From Burkholderia ubonensis (lineage in GTDB: Bacteria; Pseudomonadota; Gammaproteobacteria; Burkholderiales; Burkholderiaceae): 64,000 nt of DNA. The position numbers and the translations under genes are program-made. The stretch is taken from the NCBI RefSeq assembly GCF_902833085.1, contig NZ_CADFEB010000001.1, positions 665,742 to 729,741 on the forward strand, written 5' to 3'. How positions within the stretch are numbered: the stretch's first letter is position 1; each line of letters starts with the position of its first letter. The notes below the pieces were generated by a model. That model saw nothing but the letters and a program-made list of their open reading frames with translations, ran no database searches and had not been told where the DNA came from. Positions 17,665 to 27,733 of the stretch are shown in pieces.

Positions 17665-19218
17665 TCAGGCCGGCAATGCGAAGCGCGTGACCGCATCCCG
17701 CAGCGCTTCGGCCTGATCGCGCAGCGAATGCGCGGCGGCCGCCGCCTGTTCGACGAGCGCCGCGTTCTGCTGCGTCACCTGGTCCATCTCGCCGACCGCG
17801 CGATTGACCTGTTCGATCCCGGCGCTCTGTTCGCGCGACGCGTGGCTGATCTCGTCGAGGATCTCGTTTACGCGCCGCACCGACTGCACGATCTCGCCCA
17901 TCGTTTCGCCCGCCTGCGTGACGAGCGCCGCGCCGTGGTCGACGGTTTCGTTCGACGACACGATCAGCGACTTGATCTCCTTCGCCGCGGTGGCCGAGCG
18001 TTGCGCGAGCGAGCGCACTTCGGCCGCGACGACCGCGAAGCCGCGGCCCTGTTCGCCCGCGCGCGCGGCTTCGACGGCCGCGTTCAGCGCGAGGATGTTG
18101 GTCTGGAACGCGATGCCGTCGATCACGCCGATGATGTCGCCGATCTTGTGCGAGCGGTCGGTGATCTCCGCCATCGTGCGCACGACGTCGTCGACGACTT
18201 CGCTGCCGCGCGTCGCGACCTGCGCGGCCTGGTCGGCGAGCGTGGCGGCCTGCGCGGCGCTGTCCGCGTTCTGCTTCACGTTCGCGGTCATCTGGTCCAT
18301 GCTCGATGCGGTCTGCACGAGCGCGGCCGCCTGTTCCTCGGTGCGCTGCGACAGGTCGGTGTTGCCGGCCGCGATTTCGCCCGCGCCGACGTTGATGTTC
18401 TCGGTGCCCATGCGCACGCGCGACACCATGTCGATCAGCCCGCCCTGCATCGTGTGCAGCGCGAGCAGCAGGCTGCCGCGATCGTTCGGCCGCAGGTCGA
18501 CGCGCGCGGTCAGGTCGCCCTGCGCGATGCGCTGCGCGGCCTCCAGCGCGTCCTCGAGCGCGCCGCCGAGATTCGCGCGCACGCTCTTCAGCACGAGCAC
18601 CATCACGAACGTGGCGATCGAGCCGAGCACGGTGGTCATCGCGAGCCAGCGGCCGACGCTCGCGAGCACCGCCGTGCGCACGTCGTTCATGTACATGCCG
18701 GTCACGAGATACCAGTCCCACGGCGCGAAGTGCTGCACGACGCTCGTCTTGTCCTGCGGCTTGTCCGCGCCCGGCTTCGGCCACTTGTATTCGACGAAGC
18801 CCTTGCCGCCGCTCTGGTCCGCGGCCTTCACGATGTCGACGAACAGGTGCCGCCCGTTCGGATCGGTGAAGCCGGACATGTCCTTGCCGTTGATCTCGGG
18901 CTTGATCGGATGCATCACGATCACCGCCTTCGAGTCGTTGATCGAGATGTAGCCGTCGGCACCGTAGCGCAGCGCGGCGATCGCTTCCAGCGCCTTCTGC
19001 TTCGCATCGGCTTCCGGCATCGCGTTCTGCTGCGACAGCTTGTAGAAGTGATCGGCGACGCTCGCGGCCTGCGACACCAGCGTCGAGAGCTGGTCGCGGC
19101 GGTCTTCGATCATCGATGCGCGCGTCTGCCATGCCCCGAGCCCTGCGATCACAAGCAGGCCGAGCCAAAGGATGACGATCATCGAAGCGAGTTTCTGGTT
19201 CAGGGAGAGATTGCGCAT
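17665..19218 (-). CDS. Methyl-accepting chemotaxis protein with periplasmic Cache domain
   Basis: 517 aa. TM1 at about residues 11-30. The periplasmic part is a single Cache_2-type sensor ([33 protein letters not shown]), followed by TM2 near residue 190, a HAMP segment and a cytoplasmic signalling hairpin whose tip is [18 protein letters not shown]. Cache_2 sensors usually bind small carboxylates or related nutrients. The protein would signal through CheA/CheW located elsewhere. No CheR-docking pentapeptide is seen at the end (RFALPA). Confidence 0.92.
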   Translation of the reverse strand: MRNLSLNQKLASMIVILWLGLLVIAGLGAWQTRASMIEDRRDQLSTLVSQAASVADHFYKLSQQNAMPEADAKQKALEAIAALRYGADGYISINDSKAVIVMHPIKPEINGKDMSGFTDPNGRHLFVDIVKAADQSGGKGFVEYKWPKPGADKPQDKTSVVQHFAPWDWYLVTGMYMNDVRTAVLASVGRWLAMTTVLGSIATFVMVLVLKSVRANLGGALEDALEAAQRIAQGDLTARVDLRPNDRGSLLLALHTMQGGLIDMVSRVRMGTENINVGAGEIAAGNTDLSQRTEEQAAALVQTASSMDQMTANVKQNADSAAQAATLADQAAQVATRGSEVVDDVVRTMAEITDRSHKIGDIIGVIDGIAFQTNILALNAAVEAARAGEQGRGFAVVAAEVRSLAQRSATAAKEIKSLIVSSNETVDHGAALVTQAGETMGEIVQSVRRVNEILDEISHASREQSAGIEQVNRAVGEMDQVTQQNAALVEQAAAAAHSLRDQAEALRDAVTRFALPA

Positions 19219-19464
19219 GGTCGGTTCGGTCGGTCGATCGGAGAAACGTGCCGTTCGTGGCGTAACGGGATAACTTCTTGTCGGCGCAGATGGCCGGCGA
19301 CCGTAGGCGGGAAATCCCTAGGAGACGAGGTCGATCAAGGTTTGCAGTCGAACGTGGCGTCGGCGGGGAGGGGGGAGGTAGCTGTGAATCACCCGCGCGC
19401 TGCCGCGCACCAAGCCGGTGCGTTCTGCGATGCGTGCGGGAATGGACGGCGTCTGAACCGACGC

Positions 19465-19614
19465 CTAGACCGGGTCCTTGCTCGGCGGCCCCTCCGGCTG
19501 CTGCGGATTGTCCGGATGATGTCCGGGCGACGGCGGCACGAGCGGATCGCCTTCCGGATCGCGCGTCGGGTCTGCCGGGGGCTCGGGCAGCGGAGTCGTG
19601 TGGTCGTCGGTCAT
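19465..19614 (-). CDS. Small proline-rich hypothetical protein
   Basis: 49 aa starting MTDDHTTPLPEPPADPTRDP and ending PPSKDPV. It is extremely rich in Pro, Asp and charged residues and probably disordered. No domain is recognised and the ribosome-binding site is weak. The biased but non-random composition and its position in an otherwise empty 490-bp gap make a small gene plausible. Confidence 0.4.
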   Translation of the reverse strand: MTDDHTTPLPEPPADPTRDPEGDPLVPPSPGHHPDNPQQPEGPPSKDPV

Positions 19615-19706
19615 GGAGCGCTCGCGAGTCGTGACGGCCGCCGCGCGGTGCGCCGGCGCCTCGTCTCCTTTATAGGCAATCGGGCACGCGTTTGCACCCG
19701 GATTCG

Positions 19707-20309
19707 TCAGCGGTCGCCGCGTCCGTGCGCGAGGTCCGCGGGCGTGTCGACGTCGCGCAGGATGGCCGGATCGTCGACGTCGAGCAGCGTGACCCGCTCG
19801 CGCGCGAACAGCGCGCGGGCGCCGGCGTCGCCGTCGAGTGCGGCGAGCGCGTCGAAGTGGCGCGCCGCGAACCCGACCGGATGGCCGCGCATGCCGCGGT
19901 GGACGGGCGCGACGATCGACGTGTCGCCGGCGTCGAGTGTGCGGGTGACGAGTTCGTAGGTGGCCGGCGCGATCCACGGCATGTCGCCGAGCGCGACGAG
20001 CCAGCCGCTCGCATCGGCGCTCGCGCACACGCCGGCGGCGAGGCTCGCGCCCATGCCGCGCACCGCGTCGGGCGCGAACACGACCCGGCAGCCGGCTTCG
20101 TTCAGCAGAAAGGCGAGTTTATCGGCGCCGGGGCGCACGACCGCGACGACGTCGGCGGTGGCCGTCGCGAGCCGGCGGGCGGCCGCGACCGCGACCGGCG
20201 TGCCGTCGGGAAGCAGGGCGAGCAGCTTGCTGCGCAGGCCGCTGGGATCGAAGCGCTGACCGAGACCGGCGGCCAGGAGAACGCCGGTGGCGAGCGATGC
20301 GTAGGACAT
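19707..20309 (-). CDS. MobA-like NTP transferase (molybdenum-cofactor nucleotidylyltransferase type)
   Basis: 200 aa. The N-terminal nucleotide-binding signature GVLLAAGLGQRFDPSG and the Mg-binding region LVALGDMPWI fit the NTP_transf_3 group that includes MocA/MobA. The C-terminal part carries GHPVGFAARHFDAL. It would transfer CMP or GMP to molybdopterin. No molybdoenzyme gene is adjacent, so its partner enzyme is unknown; the MoaF-like gene is 13 kb away. Confidence 0.82.
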   Translation of the reverse strand: MSYASLATGVLLAAGLGQRFDPSGLRSKLLALLPDGTPVAVAAARRLATATADVVAVVRPGADKLAFLLNEAGCRVVFAPDAVRGMGASLAAGVCASADASGWLVALGDMPWIAPATYELVTRTLDAGDTSIVAPVHRGMRGHPVGFAARHFDALAALDGDAGARALFARERVTLLDVDDPAILRDVDTPADLAHGRGDR

Positions 20310-20618
20310 CGGCGATGCGGGGACGAGAAGCAGGTGCTCGGATTGTGCGGGAGCGGGCGACGATGGGCAAGTGCGGATTCGCCCGCGGGTGCGCGTGCCC
20401 CAGCGGCACGGTGCACCGTTTTCGTGCAGGGAGATCGCGTCAAACGGTCCATTCCTGAAGACGTTCCGGCCTTCCCATGTAACGGGTGGTCGAACCCGGA
20501 TGTCCGGCACGGTGCCATTCACGACGGCAGGTCCGATCGATACGCTGCTCGCCTTGCCCGAGTGCTCTCTGTGAAGTAGATTTTTTTTATCCACGTGCAT
20601 CAGGCAGGAGGGACTGCC
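20310..20618. other. Gene-free divergent region before the ACT-domain gene
   Basis: 309 bp between the MobA-like start and the ACT-domain start. It holds a perfect 12-bp palindrome, ACGGTGCACCGT (20408-20419), and a run of eight T at 20581-20588 shortly before the ACT gene. These are candidate regulatory features; I see no coding sequence. Confidence 0.35.
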
Positions 20619-21041
20619 ATGGAACTGAGCGTAGAACGTGTCGATGTCTGGGCCGCCACCATCGAAGACAAGCCGGGCGGCCTCGCGAACGTATTGGGCG
20701 CGCTGAGGGACGCCGGCGCGGACTTGCAGTTCATCGTCGCGCGCCGCACGTCGGAGGCGGCCGGCAAGGGCGTCGTGTTTGTCGCACCGCTGCTGGGAGA
20801 TGCGGTGATCCGCGCGGCCACGCAGGTGGGGTTCAACGTCACCCCGAGCCTTCACTCCGTCCGCGTCATGGGGCTGGATCAAATGGGGGTCATCGCGCAA
20901 TTGACCCAGCTGCTCGCTGACGGGGGCATCAATCTCCGCGGCGTATCGGCTGCCGTGCTGGGCACCCAGTTCATCGCGTACATCGCGGTCGACTCGCTGG
21001 GCGATGCCGAAAAGGCGATCGATATCCTGCAGCGGGCCTGA
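20619..21041 (+). CDS. ACT-domain protein
   Basis: 140 aa built from two ACT-like beta-alpha-beta units: WAATIEDKPGGLANVLGALR at the N-terminus and MGLDQMGVIAQLTQLLADGG in the second half. ACT units bind amino acids or small ligands and regulate enzymes. No catalytic domain is attached, so this is a stand-alone sensor or regulator. The ATG is preceded by a strong GGAGGG. An in-frame ATG at 20595 lacks such a site. Confidence 0.82.
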   Translation: MELSVERVDVWAATIEDKPGGLANVLGALRDAGADLQFIVARRTSEAAGKGVVFVAPLLGDAVIRAATQVGFNVTPSLHSVRVMGLDQMGVIAQLTQLLADGGINLRGVSAAVLGTQFIAYIAVDSLGDAEKAIDILQRA

Positions 21042-21230
21042 GGGGTTTGCGCCGGATGGTTGGGGAGCACCGGCATCATGATTCGACCGTGCTTTGTCGA
21101 ACGCGCACCCGCGGCGCGATGATGCCGCCCAATCGACCCCTTGGCGCCCGATCCGGACGAAGCCCGGTTGACGTTCCGTACCGATCGTTTCATAATCGCC
21201 GCCACGTGTAATACGGCCAAGTGGAGGGCG

Positions 21231-21812
21231 ATGATGGCGCGGCCGCGGGAATTCGATGCCGCAGAGGTTTTGCGCAAGGCGATGGAAGTCTTCTGGCGCA
21301 ACGGATACGAAGGCACTTCCGTTGTCGACCTGGTGGACGCGACGGGGCTGGGCAAGAGCAGCCTTTACGGTGCATTCGGCGGAAAACGAGAGCTCTTTCT
21401 CGCGGCGTTCGACGCGTACCGGAGCGATCGCGCGCACGACATGCACCAGATCCTTGACCACGGGCCGGCTCGCGACGCGATCGAGACATTTTTCCGCATG
21501 ATCGTCAGGGACGCTCACGCGCCGAAGTTCTCGAACGGATGCATGAGCATCAATCAGGCGGTTGAAATGGCGCCACACGACCCGGAGGTGCGAGAGCGGG
21601 TGCAGGGCGACTTTCAATATATCGAGGACGCCCTGACGCGGGCGATCGAGCGCGGTCAGGGGGATGGCTCGGTGAGCTGCACTCGACCTGCGCGAGACGT
21701 GGCGAGGCTCCTGGTTGTCGCGTTCCCGGGGCTTCAGGTGATGGTTCGAGCCGGTTACGGCAACGAGCGACTCGATGACGCGTTGCGACTGCTTTTCCTG
21801 AATCTCGATTGA
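21231..21812 (+). CDS. TetR-family regulator
   Basis: 193 aa. HTH at residues 8-50 (AAEVLRKAMEVFWRNGYEGTS...LGKSSLYGAFGGKRELF), with a ligand domain of the AcrR/YcdC type containing GCMSINQAVEM. Tandem ATGs at 21231 and 21234 follow a GGAGGG. The gene lies 99 bp upstream of and parallel to a metallo-hydrolase gene whose promoter region contains a small palindrome, so local control of that gene is likely. Confidence 0.87.
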   Translation: MMARPREFDAAEVLRKAMEVFWRNGYEGTSVVDLVDATGLGKSSLYGAFGGKRELFLAAFDAYRSDRAHDMHQILDHGPARDAIETFFRMIVRDAHAPKFSNGCMSINQAVEMAPHDPEVRERVQGDFQYIEDALTRAIERGQGDGSVSCTRPARDVARLLVVAFPGLQVMVRAGYGNERLDDALRLLFLNLD

Positions 21813-21866
21813 AGACGCTTGAAGACGTGTCTGCATTCAGCAGGCGCTCTTTTTTTACTCGATTCT

Positions 21867-21880
21867 GTAACGAACGGTAC
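21867..21880. promoter_or_regulatory. Candidate operator before the metallo-hydrolase gene
   Basis: Imperfect palindrome GTAACGAACGGTAC (10 of 14 positions symmetrical) 31 bp before the ATG at 21912, just after a T-rich stretch. Size and place fit binding by the adjacent TetR regulator. Not tested. Confidence 0.35.
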
Positions 21881-21911
21881 TGAATAATCCCCGCATAGAA
21901 GGAGTGTCCCC

Positions 21912-22682
21912 ATGAAGGTCCAGCAAATCCGCAATGCAACCGTCATCATCGAAATCGCCGGCACGCGGTTTCTCGTCGATCCCGTGCTTGCGTCGAAGGG
22001 CGCCTATCCCGGATTCGAAGGCACGGCGAACAGCCACCTGAAATGGCCGACCGTCGAGCTGCCTCTTCCGGTCGAGCAGATCCTCGATGTGACCGCCGTC
22101 ATCGTGACCCACACCCATCTCGATCACTGGGACGATGCAGCCCGATCCCTGATTCCGAAAAGCCTGCCGGTCTTCGTCCAGCATGAACAGGATGCCGCGA
22201 TCGTGAAGGAGGCGGGATTCACGGATGTGCGCGTGCTCACGGACAACACGTCATTCAACGGGCTGACGCTCATCAAGACGCCCGGTCAGCACGGGTCGGA
22301 CGACGTCATGCACGCCATTGGCGATCTGATGGGGCAGGTGAGCGGCGTCGTGTTCAAGCACGCCGCGGAAAAGACGCTGTACCTTGCCGGCGATACGGTC
22401 TGGAACAGGTTCGTGGAGGACAGTCTGCAATCCCATCGGCCGGATGCCGTCATCCTGAATTGCGGCGATGCGCAGGTTCCCGGGCTGGGTCCGATCATCA
22501 TGGGTAAGGAGGATGTTCACAAGGTCTATCAGGCCGCGCCCCAAGCCACGCTGGTTGCGACCCATATGGAGGCGGTCAACCATGCAATGCTGACCAGGAG
22601 GGAACTGCGTGAATTCTCGGCAGAAAACAGGATGACGGACCGGCTGCTCATTCCTGAGGATGGCGAAGTATGCGTTCTGTGA
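21912..22682 (+). CDS. MBL-fold metal-dependent hydrolase
   Basis: 256 aa, no signal peptide. The metallo-beta-lactamase-fold motif HTHLDHWDD supplies H67, H69, D71 and H72 for the dinuclear metal site. Further ligands are expected in GQHGSDD and AGDTVW (around residues 120-165) and the late THMEAVNH. It belongs to the UlaG/YcbL-like soluble hydrolases; the substrate is not evident. An AAGGAG site precedes the ATG. Probably regulated by the TetR gene upstream. Confidence 0.85.
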   Translation: MKVQQIRNATVIIEIAGTRFLVDPVLASKGAYPGFEGTANSHLKWPTVELPLPVEQILDVTAVIVTHTHLDHWDDAARSLIPKSLPVFVQHEQDAAIVKEAGFTDVRVLTDNTSFNGLTLIKTPGQHGSDDVMHAIGDLMGQVSGVVFKHAAEKTLYLAGDTVWNRFVEDSLQSHRPDAVILNCGDAQVPGLGPIIMGKEDVHKVYQAAPQATLVATHMEAVNHAMLTRRELREFSAENRMTDRLLIPEDGEVCVL

Positions 22683-22749
22683 AGAATCGGCAATATGCGA
22701 GCTTCCGGCGGAGGATGTGTCGCACTTTGGCCTGCGGGCCGCGTGCGGA

Positions 22750-23145
22750 TTACCAGAGCGTCTTGACGTGAGCGTATGCGCGGATTTTTTCGTCGCGGGT
22801 GACGAGCGGTGCGCCGAGCCGCCGTGCGGTTGCGACGATCATGCGGTCCGCCGGATCCTTGTGGAATGTGCCGGGCAGGGCGGTGGACTTCGCGGCGATG
22901 TCGGCGTCGACGGGCACGAAGCGCATGCCGTCGATTTGCGCGACCGTTGCGAGCCATGCATCGACATCCATGGTCAGCGCGAGGCGGTCGTTGCGCACCA
23001 GCATCGCGATTTCCCATGCGGAGATCGCGGACGCGGCGAGCGTGCCTTCGCTCCGCGCGCGATCGATCGCGCTTCGCGCCTTCTTGCTGAGCAAAGGGTC
23101 GCCCGCCACCCACCACACCAATGCATGCGTATCCAGCACGATCAC
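22750..23145 (-). CDS. vapC: VapC-type PIN-domain toxin
   Basis: 131 aa PIN ribonuclease. Acidic active-site residues are visible in VIVLDTHALVWW, SAWEIAML and HKDPADRMIVATA, plus TRDEKI. The GTG at 23145 has GGGAGG seven bases before it and overlaps the antitoxin stop in GTGA. VapC toxins cleave specific tRNA or rRNA when free of antitoxin. It forms a compact pair with the next entry. Confidence 0.88.
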   Translation of the reverse strand: MIVLDTHALVWWVAGDPLLSKKARSAIDRARSEGTLAASAISAWEIAMLVRNDRLALTMDVDAWLATVAQIDGMRFVPVDADIAAKSTALPGTFHKDPADRMIVATARRLGAPLVTRDEKIRAYAHVKTLW

Positions 23146-23381
23146 CGCGACGCCTCCCAATCATCTTCCGCAATCGGATCGAGAGGATTGTCGTAGCGCA
23201 TGACCGAGCCGCGCAATATGTCCAACGGCTGAGCCTCGCGTGCGTGGTACGGCCGGATCTCGAGCGTCGGCTTGCCGTGATCGGTGACGATCAAGCTTTC
23301 ACCCGACGCCTCGACGAGCCGGAAGTATTCGAGTGCGCGAGCCTTGAATTCGGATTTCGAAACGGGAGCATGCGGCATCAT
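23142..23381 (-). CDS. Phd/YefM-type antitoxin
   Basis: 79 aa. It starts MMPHAPVSKSEFKARALEYF and has the Phd/YefM pattern with LIVTDHGKPTLEIRPY at residues 30-45. The N-terminal part would bind DNA and the C-terminal tail would bind the VapC toxin. It precedes and overlaps vapC by 4 bp. A pair of direct repeats in front is the likely autoregulatory site. Confidence 0.85.
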   Translation of the reverse strand: MMPHAPVSKSEFKARALEYFRLVEASGESLIVTDHGKPTLEIRPYHAREAQPLDILRGSVMRYDNPLDPIAEDDWEASR

Positions 23382-23391
23382 GATATGAGCG

Positions 23392-23412
23392 TGGTCATGT
23401 GACGATGGTCAT
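23392..23412. promoter_or_regulatory. Direct repeats before the Phd/VapC pair
   Basis: TGGTCAT occurs at 23392-23398 and again at 23406-23412, 14 bp apart, within 31 bp upstream of the antitoxin start. Phd-type antitoxins commonly autoregulate from repeats in this position. Confidence 0.35.
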
Positions 23413-23507
23413 TTTAGGCCGGGCTACGAATCGGTGCAAGCAACGGGATCTGGGCTTCTTGTTCGGGGCAGGGCAGCTTGTTTTTGGGGGGAAGGCCCGG
23501 ATGCGCA

Positions 23508-24191
23508 TCACGCGTCCGCCCACTTCCTCAACAGGTTGTGATAAACCCCCGTCAATGAAATGACCATCGGATCCTTCGCGCCCTTCTCGGCGGAAAGTGC
23601 CTGAATCTGCGTATCGAGCTGAAACAGCAGCGTGCGATCGGCATCGTCGCGCACCATGCTCTGGATCCAGAAGAACGACGCCACCCGCGCGCCGCGCGTG
23701 ACCGGCGTCACCTGGTGCAGGCTCGACGCCGGATACAGCACGAGATCGCCGGCCGGCAGCTTCGCACGATGCACGCCGAACGTGTCTTCGACGCACAGCT
23801 CGCCGCCGTCGTACGCATCGGGCTCCTCGAGAAACAGCGTCGCCGACAGGTCGCTGCGCACCCGGAAATCCGTGCCGCGCAGCAGGCGGATCGCGTTGTC
23901 GACGTGCGTGCCGAACGCCTCGCCGCCCTCATAGCGGTTGAACAGCGGCGGAAACACCTTGAGCGGCAGCGCCGCTGAAAAGAACAGCGCATTGCGCGCC
24001 AGCGCATCCTGGATCGCGTCGCCCACCGCGCGCGCCGCAGGCGAGCCTTCAGGCAGCTGCCGGTTGCGTTTCGCGAGCGCGGACTGCGCGCCCGAGGTCG
24101 CGTTGCCGTCGGTCCATTCGGCCTGGTCGAGCGCCTCGCGGCATTGCGCGACCTGCGCCTTGGTCAGCACCCCGGGAACATGCAGCATCAT
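23508..24191 (-). CDS. Fe(II)/2-oxoglutarate PKHD-type dioxygenase (PiuC/YbiX family)
   Basis: 227 aa, full length. It contains the jelly-roll metal site: GTHVDNAIR (His and Asp) and [14 protein letters not shown] (second His and Arg for 2-oxoglutarate). The start has AGGAG eight bases upstream. PiuC/YbiX proteins are iron-regulated and encoded beside catecholate-siderophore receptors, as here. It overlaps the Sel1 gene upstream by 4 bp, making a three-gene iron operon. The exact substrate is unknown for the family. Confidence 0.9.
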   Translation of the reverse strand: MMLHVPGVLTKAQVAQCREALDQAEWTDGNATSGAQSALAKRNRQLPEGSPAARAVGDAIQDALARNALFFSAALPLKVFPPLFNRYEGGEAFGTHVDNAIRLLRGTDFRVRSDLSATLFLEEPDAYDGGELCVEDTFGVHRAKLPAGDLVLYPASSLHQVTPVTRGARVASFFWIQSMVRDDADRTLLFQLDTQIQALSAEKGAKDPMVISLTGVYHNLLRKWADA

Positions 24192-24943
24192 GATACGAAC
24201 TCCTGATCGTCCGGCAGCAGCCGTGCGGCCGCCTGCCGGAACGCGTCGAACGGCGACGCGGCGAGATACGCGCGCATCTTCGCGACGAACGCCGGCGTCG
24301 CGGTGGCCGGCACGCGCGCGAGCCACGCGAGCGCGTCGTCGAGGCGGCCGCGCTCGGCGAGCAGCCGCGCATAGTTGAACTGGCCGCGGAAATCGCCGGC
24401 AACGGCGGCGCGGCGGTAGTGGTCGAACGCGAGATCGGCGTCGGCGGCCACGACCCAGCCGTCCTCGTAGAACCCGCCGATCAGGTTGATCGACTTCGCA
24501 TGACCGAGCGCGGCCGCGCGCCGGAACCAGTCGAGCGCATCGGCGCGGTTCTCGTCGACGCCGTTGCCGAGCGCGAGCGCGGTCGCGTAGTTGTACATGC
24601 CCCAGTCGAGCCCCGCCTGCGCGGCGAGCCGGTACCAGTACACGGCGACCGGCGCGCACGCGGCGGTGCCCCAGCCGAACTCGTAGCAGCGGCCGAGCAT
24701 GTTCATCGCCATCGGATGATTCGCGTGCGCGGCATGCCGGAACCACGTGAGCGCGGCCGCCGGGTCGCGCGACACGCCGTGGCCGTCGAGCAGGTACTGC
24801 CCGTAGACGGCCTGCGCATCGACGATGCCGTGGCCGGCCGCCGCCGCGACCCACGCGGCGGCGCGCTCGGGCGGCCCGGCCAGGATTTCGGCGAACTCGC
24901 GCGGCGACACCGACGCGAGCGCCTTCAGCGACACGGCCTCCAT
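24188..24943 (-). CDS. Sel1-repeat protein in the siderophore-receptor operon
   Basis: 251 aa, no signal peptide. At least four Sel1-like helical repeats are visible ([64 protein letters not shown]). Sel1 repeats mediate protein-protein contacts. It is sandwiched between the TonB receptor (3 bp gap) and the dioxygenase (ATGA overlap), so it belongs to iron acquisition, perhaps as a scaffold for the dioxygenase. That role is inferred from context. Confidence 0.88.
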   Translation of the reverse strand: MEAVSLKALASVSPREFAEILAGPPERAAAWVAAAAGHGIVDAQAVYGQYLLDGHGVSRDPAAALTWFRHAAHANHPMAMNMLGRCYEFGWGTAACAPVAVYWYRLAAQAGLDWGMYNYATALALGNGVDENRADALDWFRRAAALGHAKSINLIGGFYEDGWVVAADADLAFDHYRRAAVAGDFRGQFNYARLLAERGRLDDALAWLARVPATATPAFVAKMRAYLAASPFDAFRQAAARLLPDDQEFVS

Positions 24944-24946
24944 CGA

Positions 24947-27184
24947 TCAGTAGCGCGCGTTCAGCGTGACGAACGCCGAGCGGCCCGGCGCGATCGACGC
25001 ATAGTGCGCCGGATAGGCCTGATCGAAGTACGTGCGGTTGAACAGGTTGTTCACGTTCAGCTGCAGGTCGAGCTTCTTGTTGATCCGGTACTGCGCCATC
25101 GCGTCGAAGCGCCAGTACGACGGCACCGCGCGCTGGTTCGCCGGATCGCCGAACACTTCGGACATGTAGAACGCGCCGCCGCCGACCGTGAATTTCGGCG
25201 TCACGTCGTAGTTCGACCACATCGTGAGGCTGTGCTTCGGCGTGTTCGGGAAGCGGTTGCCGTTGTTCGCGGTGTCCTTGCCGTTGTCGCGCAGCGCGCT
25301 CTTCATGTACGTGTAGCCGCCGAACACCTGCCACTGCTTCGTGATCTGGCCCGCGACGCCGAGCTCGAGGCCCTGCACGCGCTTGTTGCCGACCATCGCA
25401 TACTGGTTGTTCGGCAGCGTGACGCGCGCGTTCGTCGTGTCGATCTGGAACAGCGCGGCGGTGAGCGACAGCTTGTCGTTCAGCACGTTCCATTTCGTGC
25501 CGAGCTCGATGCTGCGGTTCTTCTCGGGGGAAAGCTGGTCGGCGTTCGGGCCGACGCCGCCGCGGCCCGGCGTCAGCGACTGCGTTTCGCTGCCTTCGCC
25601 GAGCAGCATGCCGGCCGGCGTCGACGACGTCGCGTACGACGCGTAGATGCTGCCGTTCTGCGCGGGCTTGAACACGAGGCCGAGCTGCCAGTTGAGCAGC
25701 GTGTCGTCGCGTGTGTAGGTCTTGCCGCCCTTGGCGGCGGTGTCGGTGAAGCGCGTCGAGTAGTCGTCGAGTCGCAGCCCCGCGTTCATCTGCCAGCGCG
25801 GCGTCAGCTCGATCGTATCGAAGCCGTAGATCGACTTCGTCACGGTGCGCGCATGCGCGTAGTCGTTGTCGCGCGTGATCGACCCGGCCCACGGGTCGTT
25901 CGGGTTCGGCGCCCACAGGCTCGTGCAGTTGTAGCCCGACGCCGCGCCGATGCCCTGCTGGCAGATCTTGCCGGTGCCTGTCGCGACGGTGTACGAGTCG
26001 CGCTTGCCCCATTCGCGCGTCAGCTCGATGCCGGTCGTGAAGCTGTGCTTGAACGGGCCGGTGCGGAATTCGCCGAACAGCTCGGTCAGGTTCGCGATGC
26101 TGTTGATCGAGCTGTTGCGGTTGTTGTTGCGGCGCCAGACCTTGCCGTTGATCACGTTGCCCGCGCTGTCGTCCGGCTGCGTCCAGATGTAGTCCTGCGT
26201 GGACTCGGTGTAGCGCGTGGTGTTGCGGATCGTCAGCGACGACGTGATGTCGTGCTCGATCTTCAGCGTGCTGATGTCCGACGTCGTCTTGCGGAAATCG
26301 CGGTCGCGCAGCCCGTAGAAGTTGTGGCGGTCGACGTTCGCCGGGCCGTCGGTGACGCCCTTCGGGATGTTGAAACCGTAGACGTACGGAATGCCGCTGT
26401 CGGGCAGGTCGTCGGTGGACAGGTGGTAGTAGCTCGCGGTCACGCGGGTCGACGTGCCGAGGCCGAACGCGATCGACGGCGCGACGCCCCAGCGCTCGTT
26501 GTTGACCGCGTCGCGGCCCGCGACGTCGTTGTTGTGGCTCATCAGGTTCAGACGGAACGCCGCGTGATCCGCGAACTGCCAGTTGCCGTCGGCCGTGAAG
26601 CGGCGGTAGCGGTCGGTGCCGAAGCCCGCGCTGGCCGCCGCCGTCGTGCCGAGGTGCGGCGCCTTCGTGATCAGGTTGATGCTGCCGCCCGCGCCGCCGC
26701 GCCCGCCGTATGCACCGTCCGAGCCCTTGGTGATCTCGACGCGCTCGGTGTTGAAGATCTCGCGGGTAGTCGCGCCCGTGTCGCGCATGCCGTCGGCGAA
26801 CATGCTGCCCTGCGTGTCGTAGCCGCGCAGGAACGGCCGGTCGCCGAGCGGGTTGCCGCCTTCGCCCGCGCCGAACGTGATGCCGGGCACGGTGCGCAGC
26901 GCCTCGGTCAGCGTGGTCGCGCCGCTGTTCCGGATCAGTTCCTGCGGAATCACGGTGACGGACTTCGGCGTGTCGACGAGCGGCGCGGTGAATTTCGCGG
27001 AAGCGGAGAAGTCGGCCTTGTAGCTGTGCTCGGCCTTGCCCTTGATCTCGATCGGCGCGAGATGGCCGTCGTTGTTCGCGGGAGCAGGCGGCGGCGCGCC
27101 GTCGGCGAACGCGGGGCCTGCCGCGAGCATGCCGCACAGGGTGGTGAATTTTCCGAGCTTCAGCTCGTCAGGGCGGGACTTCAT
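24947..27184 (-). CDS. TonB-dependent siderophore receptor (catecholate type)
   Basis: 745 aa. Signal peptide [13 protein letters not shown]...AAGPAFA, then a plug domain with [19 protein letters not shown] and [15 protein letters not shown], and a 22-strand barrel ending in an aromatic-rich strand. It imports ferric siderophores through the outer membrane using TonB-ExbBD. Linkage to a PiuC/YbiX dioxygenase resembles the Fiu/PiuA catecholate receptors. I use the ATG at 27184; a TTG precedes it by one codon. A Fur-like site lies about 110 bp upstream. Confidence 0.92.
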   Translation of the reverse strand: MKSRPDELKLGKFTTLCGMLAAGPAFADGAPPPAPANNDGHLAPIEIKGKAEHSYKADFSASAKFTAPLVDTPKSVTVIPQELIRNSGATTLTEALRTVPGITFGAGEGGNPLGDRPFLRGYDTQGSMFADGMRDTGATTREIFNTERVEITKGSDGAYGGRGGAGGSINLITKAPHLGTTAAASAGFGTDRYRRFTADGNWQFADHAAFRLNLMSHNNDVAGRDAVNNERWGVAPSIAFGLGTSTRVTASYYHLSTDDLPDSGIPYVYGFNIPKGVTDGPANVDRHNFYGLRDRDFRKTTSDISTLKIEHDITSSLTIRNTTRYTESTQDYIWTQPDDSAGNVINGKVWRRNNNRNSSINSIANLTELFGEFRTGPFKHSFTTGIELTREWGKRDSYTVATGTGKICQQGIGAASGYNCTSLWAPNPNDPWAGSITRDNDYAHARTVTKSIYGFDTIELTPRWQMNAGLRLDDYSTRFTDTAAKGGKTYTRDDTLLNWQLGLVFKPAQNGSIYASYATSSTPAGMLLGEGSETQSLTPGRGGVGPNADQLSPEKNRSIELGTKWNVLNDKLSLTAALFQIDTTNARVTLPNNQYAMVGNKRVQGLELGVAGQITKQWQVFGGYTYMKSALRDNGKDTANNGNRFPNTPKHSLTMWSNYDVTPKFTVGGGAFYMSEVFGDPANQRAVPSYWRFDAMAQYRINKKLDLQLNVNNLFNRTYFDQAYPAHYASIAPGRSAFVTLNARY

Positions 27185-27294
27185 CAATGCAAGGACCTCG
27201 ACTGGTGTGGCCCCGGAAGCGACCGCTGCGCAAGCGTGAACGCCGCCGGGAATTATTACGATTTGTTTTCAGGCGGCATTCTATGTAATTTTTT

Positions 27295-27313
27295 ATTGAA
27301 TGAGAAGCGTTCT
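27295..27313 (-). promoter_or_regulatory. Candidate Fur box upstream of the siderophore receptor
   Basis: The sequence TGAATGAGAAGCGTTCTTG in an AT-rich stretch matches the Fur inverted repeat (TGATAAT-N-ATTATCA) at a majority of positions and has a pseudo-dyad through AGAAGCGTTCT. Iron-starvation control of this operon is expected from its gene content. Confidence 0.45.
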
Positions 27314-27493
27314 TGTTTGTGTTTGTGCAGGGAGTGTTGACAAATGTTGCGAGGGGTGGGCACGGGGCGGCTGTCCAAATGGCTAGCTGGGAAGCGGCGT
27401 GCGGCGGCGGTAGATTCTTCTTGTCGTGGCGCTTCTTTGGTGACAGCAAAATGCTAGGATGACTGCATTGAAGTCAATTTTTGGAAATGCATC

Positions 27494-27733
27494 ATGCCCG
27501 TGATAACCGTTCGGAATTTGCCTGACGAAGTCCATCGCGCCCTTCGGGTTCGCGCGGCGCAGCATGGACGCAGCACCGAAGCGGAGGTGCGTGACATCCT
27601 CGAGAAAGCGGTTCAGCCGGAAGGGCGCGTCAAATTGGGAACGTTGCTGGCGGAAATCGGGCGGGAAATCGGGGGTGTCGATCTCGACATTCAGCGCGAC
27701 AAAACTCCAACCGAGCCGATGAACTTCGAATGA
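27494..27733 (+). CDS. FitA-like ribbon-helix-helix antitoxin
   Basis: 79 aa. N-terminal ribbon-helix-helix PVITVRNLPDEVHRALRVRA followed by the FitA-typical GRSTEAEVRDILEKAV. It should bind promoter DNA as part of the complex and neutralise the PIN toxin, which it overlaps by 4 bp (ATGA). An inverted repeat AATGC-N10-GCATT at 27450-27469 is a possible operator. Confidence 0.88.
   Translation: MPVITVRNLPDEVHRALRVRAAQHGRSTEAEVRDILEKAVQPEGRVKLGTLLAEIGREIGGVDLDIQRDKTPTEPMNFE

Noticed and set aside
19707..21836. A 709-codon minus-strand frame running through the ACT and TetR genes
   Set aside because: Only the last 200 codons (MobA-like) are supported; upstream it is antisense to two well-supported plus-strand genes.
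24419..27340. A 973-codon plus-strand frame opposite the TonB receptor
   Set aside because: Compositionally an antisense shadow with no recognisable domain, while the opposite strand encodes a complete receptor and Sel1 protein.
27450..27469. Inverted repeat AATGC-N10-GCATT as FitA operator
   Set aside because: Arms are only 5 bp, so chance is likely; mentioned with the antitoxin but not listed as its own feature.
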